Below are positions 54,980-64,000 of a DNA stretch of 64,000 bases, piece after piece. The stretch lies in the NCBI GenBank assembly GCA_016617855.1, contig JAECUM010017408.1, forward strand, positions 1-64,000, written 5' to 3'. Source of the stretch: Megalonaias nervosa (lineage: Eukaryota > Mollusca > Bivalvia > Unionida > Unionidae). Every line of letters starts with the position of its first letter. Position 1 is the first letter of the stretch. The position numbers and the translations under genes were made by a program. The notes beneath the pieces are model-generated. The model searched no databases and was not told where the DNA came from. It saw only the letters and a program-made list of their open reading frames with translations.

Positions 54980-55645
54980 ATGGACTATCAAATTTTAGTT
55001 CCAAATTCATACAGACAGGAAATTCTTAGTCTGCCCTATGAAACTCCTTTGGCTGGTGATTTAATGATTAATACGACTTATCACAAGATCTTGACTCATT
55101 TCTATTGGCCAACAAATAAAAATGATGTTTGTAAATACTGCAGATCTTGTCAGACTTGTCAAATGGTAGGAAAACCGAATCAGAAGATATTTAAGGCTTA
55201 TCTGCAACCTATTCCTGCATTTGACGAACCATTTTGCAGAATAATGGTAGACTGTGTTGGTCCCTTACTTAAGATCAAATCAGATAATCAATATTTGTTG
55301 ACCATGATGTGTGCGTCAGCAAGATTCTCAGAGGCAATTCCTTTGACTAATATTAAAACTAAAACAACAGTAACGGCTTTGATAAAGTTTTATACTCAGT
55401 TTGGCCTTCCCATGTCTGTCCAATTTGAGCACAGGTCAAATTTTATGTCTGGAATTTTCCAGCTAATTATACTTGAATTTGGCTTCCAACAATTCAAGTC
55501 AAAAGTGAAATTACGGTTTGACGGAACTTCAATGAAGAGAACTTTTAAGTCTGGTAATAGAGATCTGTCTCTCTTGCTCATTATTCAAAATTTTCTTCAG
55601 AATAGGTATTACGACCCTTACAAAGTAAAGAAAAAAACTAAGTAA
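54980..55645 (+). pseudogene. int: gypsy-2 integrase, upstream of RT, catalytic Asp altered
   Basis: H2C2 zinc module HKILTHFYWP...CKYCRSCQTCQ, first catalytic region RIMVDCVGPLLKIKSDNQYL, TMMCASARFSEAIPL, and VQFEHRSNFMSGIFQ where the second Asp and Gly of DxGxxF are gone. The C-terminal part is damaged. RT follows it (55990-56478) instead of preceding it, as in gypsy-1. Confidence 0.88.
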
Positions 55646-55689
55646 AGAAAAAAACTAATGAGTTATATTATAATAACAGTACTCCTGGG

Positions 55690-56478
55690 ATGTAAATAAA
55701 TTAATCGGGTACCATTACATCGAGAGAGATAGCCAGGTCGATCATGCAATTAATTTAGTTGTGCCTGTCCCACTCATTGAGGATTTAAGTGAAGGAATGC
55801 AATCGGACACTATTGATTTTGGATCGTCTAATCTTCGGAATTCAGAAATTATGAATAATGTGGACCAGACACTTGTAAATTCCAAACCACTGGGACAACA
55901 CCCACTCAAACAGGAATACCTGAAAAAAGAAAATCAATATTTGCTGGAAATTGATTTATAGAGCCGAGGAAAAGTGACTGGAGTTCACCATGTATACTTG
56001 TTCCGAAACAAGATAAAACTTTCCGCATGTGCACGGATTATAGAAAAGTGAACAGTGTGACAGATTCATTTCCATTACCCAGAATCGATGATTGCATTGA
56101 TAAAGTTGGAAATGCAAAGTATGCCACCAAATTTGAACTTCTGAAAGGATATTTGCAAATTGCACTGACGGAAAGGGCAAAGGAAATTTTGGTATTCATG
56201 ACTCCAGATGGACTTTATCAATATAAAGCGATGCCGTTTGGGACGAATGGTTCCTCAAGTACTTTTCAACGTTTATTGAACATGCTTACCTCTGGTCTAG
56301 ATAGTTGTGATGCTTACATCGATGATGTCATAATCTACAACGACACCTGGAAAGAGCAATTAGCAACAATTCGGAAATTCTTTGACAAACTCACTCATGC
56401 AAGTTGGACGGTCAATTTATCCAAAAGTGAGTTCTGCCCTTCTTGTGTAATATTTCTAGGACATATTGTGGGACATTG
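55690..56478 (+). pseudogene. gypsy-2 linker and truncated reverse transcriptase
   Basis: PVPLIEDLSEGMQSDTIDFG, then MCTDYRKVNSVTDSFPLPRI, FELLKGYLQIALTERAKEIL, AMPFGTNGSSSTFQRLLNML and SCDAYIDDVIIYNDTWKEQL with intact YIDD. It ends at SCVIFLGHIVGH where the element is cut; RNase H and the 3' LTR are absent. Confidence 0.88.
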
Positions 56479-56486
56479 ACAAGTTA

Positions 56487-57160
56487 AATTCGCACCTCTT
56501 TCTCAAAGAGTTGTGCCTGAAATACAAACCAGAGTCCAACACAGGAAATCACATGCCAGAAAAGATATAACTCTAACAATTGGCTCCTCAATTTTGAAAT
56601 GTATAATGCCATGAAGACTTCTTAAAATAGACGTACAGACTCTTAGAGATGCAAAAATCAAAGTCACAGACAGAATAATGAATGCTGACCTAACCAAATC
56701 CAATCGAATTCTTATTTTAGTAGGTGGAAATGATGCCAGCAATGGAATGTAACCAACTCAAATCAGAATAGATTTTGAAAGTATAATGTATGCTGCTAGA
56801 TATTGCAGCCCAGATACATGTACAATAATATCAGGACTACCTCCTTGTGAGGACACCAGGGCGAAAGAACTTAATGATCTGATAATTGACAAAGGTGAAG
56901 ACTTCAACCTATAGTACACTCCACAGTACGCACCTTTCTTTCTTCAGAACCAGGACATCAACCTAACCGTCTACCACAGAGACAAAATTCATTTAAGTAG
57001 AAAACGAACCTCTCAACTACAGATAAGTATTAACCAGAATGCTCCCATTTTCAGGCACTGTAATGAAGAGTACTGTCTTTACTGTCGAGAAACTGGGAAT
57101 GTGACACAGGTATGCCATCAGGACAAACAGATTGAATGCTTCAGATGCCCTAAGTTTGAG
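56487..57160 (+). pseudogene. LINE ORF1 fragment with SGNH esterase domain and zinc knuckles
   Basis: ARKDITLTIGSSILKCIMP (block I with GSS in place of GDS), SNRILILVGGNDASNGM (GGND block III) and YHRDKIHLSRKRTSQLQ (D..H block V), then CLYCRETGNVTQVCHQD and CFRCPKF. SGNH esterase domains with zinc motifs occur in ORF1 of CR1-type LINEs. Stops occur at three places. It joins gypsy-2 on the left and a Polinton-type terminal repeat on the right. Confidence 0.7.
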
Positions 57161-57398
57161 CAGTAGAAGGAAATGATGTTCATATCTCAGAGACCCACAT
57201 CCCCCTCCAACACTCTTCCATCTTGACATTTTTTTCACCACCCCATCCCCCTCCAAAACACTTCTATCTTGACATTTTCTTCACCAGCCTATAGCTCAAA
57301 ATAAGGTGACAAAATATGTAGTTTTTCCACAGGTGATGAAATATATTTGTCGGGGGAAGGGGTCTCTGAGATAGAAACAACTTATTTCCTTCTACTAT
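57161..57398. repeat. B-type Polinton terminal repeat (left end of element E)
   Basis: CAGTAGAAGGAAATGATG, ATCTCAGAGACCC, a duplicated CCCATCCCCCTCCAAAACAC/TCTTGACATTTTCTTCACCA block, AAAATAAGGTGACAAAATAT and the inner end GGGTCTCTGAGATAGAAACAA. Same design as 10835-11038, with the outer end to the left, so element E extends rightward. Confidence 0.8.
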
Positions 57399-57531
57399 TA
57401 TTACTAACAAAGTATCACAGTTATTTCTGTCTTTTTTTCAGTACTGAGCTGTTTTCGGATCAAGTAATAATTGTGCTTGACTACAGGCTGTACAAATAGT
57501 TAATTAAAATAATTATTTTATTAAATAATAA

Positions 57532-58090
57532 TGGACGATGTTTTGAACATTATTTAAAACTGTGATTGGCAACATTAAAACAACTGGTTTTTAAATAAAA
57601 TAATAATTGACGATATAGGAAAAGATCACTACTTCACACATCCCGATTATGAAATTAGATTTTTATACAGCAACAACAAGATTATGCCATGTATTAATGT
57701 TGACAGTAATCTTGACTAAGATACAGAAAAGTTAGTTAAATGTCATTTTTAGAAATAATACCGACGTTGCAATTATGAAACTAATTATGGTGAAATTTCC
57801 GATTATGAAGGTTCTCTAAAGGAATTTTACATCAAATATGACAGGCTGAATACCGCACATCTTGGGCAAACGTTATCTGACATGTGCAGGGTTACTAATT
57901 ATTCGATTGCTGGGGATAATTTTATGCCCGAAATTTGAAAGAGATTAATACCAAAGTTGTTCCGAAATATACTGATATGATAAAAAAAAAATTGATTTTT
58001 CTCAAAACAAGTTGAAACTTTATGAAGAAAATTATTAGGACAGCCGACTTCAATAGAAGGTTTATTTACTTGATTTGAGGATGTGGAATT
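57532..58090 (+). pseudogene. unknown protein, broken (element E)
   Basis: Readable stretches include HYFTHPDYEIRFLYSNNKIM, NYGEISDYEGSLKEFYIKYD and LGQTLSDMCRVTNYSIAGDN, split by stops and shifts. It is convergent with the helicase fragment at 58560-58850. Not recognised. It is lost from the second copy of this region. Confidence 0.4.
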
Positions 58091-58238
58091 GCGTTAAATC
58101 ATATAAAAATAATGTGATTTTACAACTGTAATAAAAAACTGTATTACCATCATCCTCTACACATGAAATTTTAAGATTTAATGATTTTTATATCAATGAT
58201 AGAACATTTATTTCACCTTTCTGAGATATCTACGGCGT

Positions 58239-58293
58239 CTGTGGAAAGTTCGTAAATCATTAATAATATTATAAAAATATGCACTTTCCACAG
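58239..58293. repeat. 55-bp hairpin (copy 1)
   Basis: CTGTGGAAAGT at the left pairs with ACTTTCCACAG at the right around an AT-rich core (AATAATATTATAAAA). One strand also reads as an open frame (minus). Related hairpins lie at 58474-58530, 60516-60570 and 60754-60810. Confidence 0.85.
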
Positions 58294-58473
58294 TATATGT
58301 GAATGAGGTTATGAGCACATTCCCATCAGATTATATTCCAAGTTGGAGCGGTTTTTAACGGCCTCGGAATTTGTGTTGTTATGTTTCCAATCTGCAGGTT
58401 TGTGAAATGATCTAAGATTTTTAAAAAACTTTCATCACCATAAATATTTATTTGGTTGTTTTGAGACCATCAT

Positions 58474-58530
58474 GTTGTGGGAAGTGCATAATTTTATAAT
58501 ATTATTAATGATTTATGCACTTTCCACAAC
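58474..58530. repeat. 57-bp hairpin (copy 2, inverse of copy 1)
   Basis: GTTGTGGGAAGTGCATAA pairs with TTATGCACTTTCCACAAC around TTTTATAATATTATTAATGA. The core is the reverse complement of copy 1, so the two hairpins also form a larger inverted repeat about 180 bp apart. Confidence 0.85.
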
Positions 58531-58559
58531 AAGACAGAACAATCTGAAAGTTTGTAAAA

Positions 58560-58850
58560 TTATTCTACATCATGATCAAACACACTAAACCAGTTGTTGA
58601 TGCTCCAGATGTGAAATTTTAATACTTTGGTATGTTGATCAATAATCGCGATATCATCGCCGCCGTAAAAACCTTGAGCATTATTATTGTATTCGATCCA
58701 GCGCGGATCGTCGATAAAATCCTATTTGGGCCATATGGGATAATTTAATGCATAATCTGATTTTAGCGAGTTCCTTTTATTATTAGGTGTCAAAATCGCA
58801 CCAAATCCTTTATAAATCAATTTTATTTTTTCTACAATAATTTTGACGGT
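58560..58850 (-). pseudogene. C-terminal fragment of the UL9-like helicase gene (first copy)
   Basis: Matches 60840-61130 almost exactly, including NYPIWPK and a natural stop at 58560-58562. Cut at 58848 by telomere-type repeats. Confidence 0.8.
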
Positions 58851-58887
58851 TAGGGTTAGGGTTAGGGTTAGGGTTTTAGGGTTAGGT
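58848..58887. repeat. interstitial TTAGGG telomere-type array
   Basis: Four perfect GGTTAG units in a row, then GGGTTTTAGGGTTAGG. It lies exactly at the junction between the truncated Polinton-type segment and a LINE fragment. Confidence 0.92.
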
Positions 58888-58892
58888 ACTTG

Positions 58893-60040
58893 TTATTTTA
58901 TTTCTCCATTCTTTATATTGTGCATGGTTTTCCATTGCCTTGAATTGATCTCGTGTTTTCATGGCATCTTGGATTTCAGGAGTAAGACAATCAGGTTGGA
59001 CTTCATACTTCACGCGATATACTTTCAGTGGTGAATGCTTAGAGCCTACATCCATAAATAAGTCAGTGCACACCCTCAGAGCTTCATCTATGTCATCCAA
59101 ATTTTGGATTATATTCCATGGAACATTATATAGGTCATCGAGAAATTGTTCTTCATTAAAATTTTTGAACGACCTGTTAGTGATAGTTTTGTGTGTGTTT
59201 TCTGATTTCTCTTGCATTTAACCTTTCTTGTCAAAAATATAGGACATTGGTCAATAAGTCCGACATTCAGTACATTAACACAAGTCACATTGTCTGGTAG
59301 GTTGGTATAAATGTGATCAATAAGAGTGCTTGATATTTCTGTTACCCTTGTGGGCTCATTTACCTATGATTCAATAAATTTCATCCAGTTGTTCCTTTTC
59401 TAAGTGTTGAATAGGTCCTTATTTACATTGCCGATTACATATGTTTCTTTCCTCTGTGCAAGAACATTTTCCATTTGTTTCAAAAAATTATCACTCGAAA
59501 TTGCTTTGGAGGAAGGTGGCCAATAAATGAAACCAACAAGGAATGAATTTGCATTATTTTGAGAAATTTCCATCCAAATACTCTCAATTTCATGGGACTC
59601 CAAGTCAGGTCGCCTTTCTGCATTTACATCATCCCTAACGTATACAACAAGGACTTCCCCTGCTGCCTCTCTGTCCCTGCATAATGCTTTATTGTAGTCT
59701 TAACAGTGAAATAGATTATGATTGTGGTTAGCATTTAATTTGATTTGCATGAGTCCTAACACATGTATATTATTTTCTTTGGAAGACAACATTAACATAA
59801 TATGGTCTATTTGTCCCACTATACCATGTACATTTAAGTGACCTATGTTAAAACCTTTTGTGCTTAGTTCCATATCAATTATAACTATGTCATCATGCAA
59901 TGGGGCACTCACTGAGATTGTCTCCATACTACTTTTATCATCTTGACATCCTATTTCCATATTCAAATATTCATATATATTAGCATCTGCAAAATTACAT
60001 ACAAACTCTGCAAATCCTTTAACTTTTTTCATTTATCATA
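58893..60040 (-). mobile_element. CR1-like LINE, 5' part with endonuclease region
   Basis: Leftward: 59700-60032 (GFNIGHLNVHGIVGQIDHIM, then the start of the EEP endonuclease), 59400-59603 (FLVGFIYWPPSSKAISSDNF, ETYVIGNVNKDLFNT where GDFN has become GNVN) and 58882-59217 (TDLFMDVGSKHSPLKVYRVK), which overlaps the other LINE fragment at 52150-52427. It ends at the TTAGGG array, in the linker between endonuclease and RT. The two fragments belong to the same family. Confidence 0.85.
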
Positions 60041-60180
60041 GTGTCCATTGCATGGTTAGAGTGAATAGTCTCACTAGGTACATTTAGATTTGTTATGAAT
60101 GAAGCATTGGCATTCTCCTCTTTGCCAGCTTCCTAGTATGTATAATACATTGATTCACAGTCTTTGTTTGTGTCCAAACA

Positions 60181-60366
60181 GTAGTACAAGTAAATGAGGT
60201 TCCTATCTCAGAGACCCACATCCCCCTCCAAAACGCTTCTAGCTTGACATTTTCTTCACCACCCCCATCCCCCTCCAAAACGTTTCTATCTTGACATTTT
60301 CTTCACCAGCCCTATAAGTAATAAGGTGACAAAACATGTATTTTTTTCACAGGTGACGAAATATAA
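60181..60366. repeat. B-type terminal repeat, inner end missing (left end of element F)
   Basis: GTAGTACAAGTAAATGAGG, CCTATCTCAGAGACCCAC, the same duplicated CCCCCTCCAAAACG/TCTTGACATTTTCTTCACCA block as 57161-57398, and AGGTGACGAAATATAA, after which the inner palindrome arm is absent and the helicase-region duplicate begins. Confidence 0.78.
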
Positions 60367-60370
60367 TTGA

Positions 60371-61130
60371 GTTAAATCATATAAAAATAATGCAATTTTG
60401 CAACTGCAGTAGAAAAATGTATTACCAGCATCCTCTACACATAAAAGTTTAAGATTTAATGATTTTTATATCAATGATAGAACATTTATCCGATTTTCTA
60501 AGATCTCTACGGCATCTGTGGATAGTGCGTAAATCATTAATAATATTATAAAAATATGCACTTTCCACAGTATATGTGAATGAGGTTATGAGCACATTTC
60601 CATCAGATTGTATTCCAAGTTTCAGCGGTTTTTGTACGGCCTCGGAAATTGTGTTGTTATTTTTCCGATCTGCAGGTTTGTGAAATGATCTAAGATTTTA
60701 AAAATTATTTTTTATCACTATAAATTTTTATTTGGTTGTTTTTAGACCAGCTTGTGTTGGGAAGTGCATAATTTTATAATACTATTAATGATTTACGCAC
60801 TTTCCACAACAAGACAGAACAATCTGAAAGTTTGTAAAATTATTCTACATCATGATCAAACACACTAAACCAGTTGTTGATGCTCCAGATGTGAAATTTT
60901 AATACTTTGGTATGTTGATCAATAATCGCGATATCATCGCCGCCGTAAAAACCTTGAGCATTATTATTGTATTCGATCCAGCGCGGATCGTCGATAAAAT
61001 CCTATTTGGGCCATATGGGATAATTTAATGCATAATCTGATCTTAGCGAGTTCCTTTTATGATTAGGTGTCAAAATCGCACCAAATCCTTTATAAATCAA
61101 TTTTATTTTTTCTACAATAATTTTGACAGT
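60371..61130. repeat. second copy of the 58093-58850 segment with two hairpins
   Basis: Contains hairpins at 60516-60570 (CTGTGGATAGTGCG...GCACTTTCCACAG) and 60754-60810 (GTTGGGAAGTGCATAA...TTTACGCACTTTCCACAAC), each with one or two mismatched arm positions. Continues without a break into the helicase gene. Confidence 0.9.
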
Positions 61131-62930
61131 CAAGTTTTTTACATGAAGTTGAATTTCAGGAAATATGCTAGACCAATTCTTTAGCAGCTCGTCGTATTTT
61201 GATAATTGATCTTTATCAACGAGCATATTTTCCACGTACATTCTAAAGTCAGATCCTGATATTTCTGCGGAGCTTTTGATAAATTATCGGGAACTACATC
61301 GGGCATATTTAACATTGTTAGAAAACTTCTAACCGCGTTAAGTTTTCTCTTGGGCTGATTTTATCTGATCTGAACATCGTAGCGTCAACTGCATTGCCAT
61401 TGTTAAATTTGTCAACAATAACCTTTTGAGCTCGTTTCAATCGTGCTGAGGAATTATATAACGATTGAACTTCATCCACTGGCAACTTCCCAACATCGCA
61501 CTGGTATAAATGATCGAAATACGATTTTTCAGTTCTAATTTTTCTTCTGGGTTGTACTTGTAGTACTGATAATCATCCGCATATTGAGATTGTTTTATTC
61601 GATTACCAATGCTGGTATTTAGAAATTTATCAACGTGAGGATCATTTTCAATATCTTCGCTACTGGGCTTTTTGATATTCTTTTTTTGATAAAGAGGTAT
61701 CATAATTATCCACAGGCGTCTGTATAATTTAATAACCAGTATTTTTCATCATCGCGGTTAATCTTGGCGTGAAGAACATTTTGGAGTTATTTTCGTCGAT
61801 AATATCACTGAGATAGGCAAACCGTACGCGGTAGATATTTCTCCAACATTAGGTGTTCTGGATAATTTTGTTTTTCGTCAAGTAGTCGCACACGGTCGAC
61901 AATACTTTTGTTATTTCCTCGCGAGTAGTCGGAAGCTTGTTGCCTTTGTTTTGTTGTTGATGAATAATGAATTTCATTAACACAACAAAATCGGTCGATA
62001 GCCTGTTTAGTGGCTTCGACTGATCCTAATTGTTCTGAAAACACATGCATGACAGTGAATTTTTTATTAACAATACTGACTCCGGCCTTGAGCGTGTGAT
62101 TAAATATTACAACATCAAAATTATCAAATGCGACGTTGATATCGCTAAAATCTTTCTTTCTCTGTGCCGGATCAGTATCGGCATGGTAATATCTCACACG
62201 ATATCCGCTATGCTGCAATTGTTTTGCTAGGCTTTCCACGGAAAAATTTGTCCTGGGCTTGTTGTGGGTAACAACAGCTATCTTGTTTCCTCTGCGCAGT
62301 TGTTTTAGCAGATTTAACAAATTATCCTTTTGAGAATTTTCTATGATGAATTTCTTACCGTGATCAGGCTTGTGGTCGTTGATGATAAATTTTATTGACG
62401 ATCTTTTCATTTGGTCACGAAACAATATTAGATCGTCATTGTCCGCATCAGCGTCAAGAACAATCAGTCGCTTACACGCCGTTACTAATCCGGAGAATTT
62501 ATTCCAACGATCTCGACTTATTCTTACCGATGAAAACTGCTGTCGTCGTATCCCATGCCACTCATCGACAATCAGCACATCTGGAATTCCTTTTATTCTG
62601 TTTAACGACTCCCACTGAACTACGACTCTACGTCGGTCTCCTGGATTAAATATTATATCGCCAACTATATCAGAATAAGATTCAATCCTATAATCTGATT
62701 TAATCTTCTACGAGGGGGTCTTTCTGAAACTAATAACAACTCCTGATTGATTTGGTTCTAACGATCTCCACGCCGCCTCGGATTTTCCCATACCACATGA
62801 TGATCCGTCGATGTAATCGTCTTCGCAAAATATCCTACAACCAGGACCTCACTCATGTGCTGGTACTGCAGTATAACGATAATCAGCCTGTCTTTCTTGA
62901 AAATACCCTGGATAAGTCCGACGGCGATTA
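60840..62930 (-). pseudogene. UL9-like (herpes origin-binding type) SF2 helicase, broken (element F)
   Basis: Leftward from about 62900: IDGSSCGMGKSEAAWRSLEP (Walker A), QWESLNRIKGI then DVLIVDEWHGIRR (DExH box), RLIVLDADADNDDLILFRDQ, NKIAVVTHNKPRTNF, VIFNHTLKAGVSIVNKKF and SVEATKQAIDRFCCVNEIHY, the order seen in Herpes_ori_bp/UL9 helicases. The best frame is 61805-62578; C-terminal pieces at 61437-61703 and 61002-61241 run to a stop at 60840. UL9 proteins bind and unwind replication origins. It lies downstream of, and probably fused to, a primase. Several frameshifts. Confidence 0.8.
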
Positions 62931-63574
62931 AGTTTCATTAAAATGCTTGACAAAAGCTGGATCACGTTGAGATTTTGGTAGTTCATCAATAACTTGTGCT
63001 ATTGCCGGATTATTTGATTCGCCGTTGAGAAATTTGTTAATCTCATCGTCAACAGATTTATTGCGAGATATTGTTATCTGTTTTCCCGTGCTTCTTGGAC
63101 AAAATACGACATAACAATCTGCGTTGACAAATACGAGGCAGTTATCGCATTTGTCCTCGTCGTAATTATAAAAATTATTATAACCATGCCGTCGTTCGCA
63201 AATATTACAAAAGCGAACAGGTTGCCTTGATATCTTGAATCTGTTTTCGCTGGATGAAACAACACTGATCAGTTGATCTGATTGTTTTGTTAGCGCAAGA
63301 GATATTCGCTCCATGGCATCTTGAGGAATATCGACGTAATTAATAACAATTTTATCATTATCATTGGTATATTTTGTCTATTTCTGCTGGATCAAAGTTG
63401 GACAAACAAGCTGATAACATGCTGCAAAACAATCATCACGAGAAATAAGTTTCTTAAACGACGTTGTCTTTCTGGTTTGTAAGATTTCGTTATATTAAAC
63501 TTTATACTGTGCAGACCAGCTTGTCGGTTAATTTGCCATGCTGGATTTTTTTCATCTGCGGCGCGGTTAGTCAA
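62928..63574 (-). pseudogene. primase-type zinc-finger region joined to the UL9-like helicase
   Basis: 63392-63574 (ADEKNPAWQINRQAGLHSIK) and 62928-63314: FCNICERRHGYNNFYNY, a CDNC pair, DCYVVFCPRSTGKQITI. The C..C....H...N...C pattern fits the zinc domain at the end of archaeo-eukaryotic-type viral primases. The N-terminal catalytic primase domain is not here: the frame is cut about 30 bp from the D terminal repeat at 63605, so that element probably removed or displaced it. Confidence 0.62.
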
Positions 63575-63604
63575 TTCTCTTTGCTAATCAAAACTTAACG
63601 CCGT

Positions 63605-63778
63605 AGCAGCAGAGAGGGTGAACCCTACAACTTTGTAGAGACCTTATTTTTGAAAATTAAGGGTTCCTACGAGGGCTGAAAAAAGAAGTTTTTGCCTTAA
63701 TAATGAAAACTTCTTTAATTGACCAGATTTTTTCACAATCTGGTCACTACGTGTATGTCATTCACCCTTTCTGCTGCT
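63605..63778. repeat. terminal inverted repeat of Polinton D (left end)
   Basis: Outer end AGCAGCAGAGAGGGTGAACC, CTACAACTTTGTAG, AAGGGTTCCTACGAGGGCTG, and the inner end TTCACCCTTTCTGCTGCT. Polarity (GAACCCTAC side to the left) places the body of the element to the right, beyond the window. Confidence 0.75.
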
Positions 63779-63818
63779 ATAAATTAAACAGCCAGTATAG
63801 ATATTATCAATAATCAGT

Positions 63819-64000
63819 ATTGGAGAACCACACTCAGCTAAATTAGCTCGAGAGCGACTAGAGGCAATTAAAAAATATCTACCCGTTCGTGATTCTGTTA
63901 AGCAACAACTACAATCGCGTCAGGAATCTCAAGTTGAATTTGAAGAGGATACAAAAAAATTATTTAACCCTATCACTGAGACCACAAAAGGTATTCTACC
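63819..64000 (+). CDS. start of an unknown gene of Polinton D, cut by the window edge
   Basis: Open frame of 60 residues without an ATG in view: GEPHSAKLARERLEAIKKYL, PVRDSVKQQLQSRQESQVEF and DTKKLFNPITETTKG. Charged, helical. It begins about 40 bp inside the terminal repeat and reads away from it. Not recognised. Confidence 0.5.
   Translation, partial: MGEPHSAKLARERLEAIKKYLPVRDSVKQQLQSRQESQVEFEEDTKKLFNPITETTKGIL

Larger units (their letters stand above)
58093..58850. repeat. ~758-bp segment duplicated at 60371-61130
   Basis: The two segments share long identical runs (58540-58840 is nearly perfect against 60820-61120) and lower similarity to the left. They include the end of the UL9-like gene and two hairpins each. 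The left copy stops at a TTAGGG array. Confidence 0.92.

Noticed and set aside
60840..63574. Integrated herpesvirus
   Set aside because: The UL9-like helicase alone does not make a herpesvirus. It stands behind a Polinton-type terminal repeat and no other herpes genes are visible.

Overview
This window is AT-rich animal DNA packed with decayed mobile elements. There are no bacterial operons, ribosome binding sites or CRISPR arrays. A short TTAGGG telomere-type array, two families of tRNA-headed SINEs, CR1-like LINEs, Ty3/gypsy elements and several Polinton/Maverick elements point to a marine invertebrate. I would guess a lophotrochozoan, probably a bivalve mollusc, but that is inference. The only host-gene piece I can support is one immunoglobulin-domain exon at 39364-39494.

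Polintons dominate. (1) 1-6508 is the right part of element A: a small zinc protein, a B-family DNA polymerase joined to an SF1 helicase and an HNH nuclease, an rve integrase, a DUF5679-phospholipase A2-like protein, a packaging ATPase, and a terminal repeat ending at 6508. (2) A second A-type element (A') starts at 10181. Its ATPase gene is split by a 14.2-kb nested element, and its other genes resume at 25061-29720. (3) The nested element B (10835-25054) has ~205-bp terminal inverted repeats and is flanked by ATAAAA on both sides. It carries a classic protein-primed PolB, an HNH endonuclease gene broken by a SINE, an integrase with a chromodomain, DUF5679-PLA2, an adenain-like protease, major and minor capsid proteins, and a fibre/membrane-protein block; its ATPase is deleted. 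(4) 29715-38098 holds pieces of element(s) C, related to B, which retain the ATPase and fibre that B lost. (5) 57161-63600 has two copies of the left end of another element. It shares B's terminal repeat but encodes a primase and a UL9-like (herpes origin-binding type) helicase, and contains 55-bp hairpins. (6) A further A-type terminus (D) begins at 63605 and runs out of the window.

Between these lie a ~140-bp degenerate satellite (6512-7700 and 38100-38400), a Ty3/gypsy element with paired LTRs (40692-45091), and a second, 5'-truncated gypsy element (52436-56478). Both have integrase upstream of reverse transcriptase (Gmr1-like order). There is also a Q-rich retroelement ORF1 (45740-47531), CR1-like LINE fragments (50285-52435, 58893-60040) and a LINE ORF1 esterase fragment (56487-57160).

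In an active Polinton, PolB (with helicase or primase partners) copies the element, the integrase inserts it with a 6-bp duplication, and the capsid proteins, protease and ATPase build and fill particles. Here nearly every gene has frameshifts, stops or insertions. The cleanest intact reading frames are the element A ATPase (5585-6250) and the element A helicase (2632-3867).
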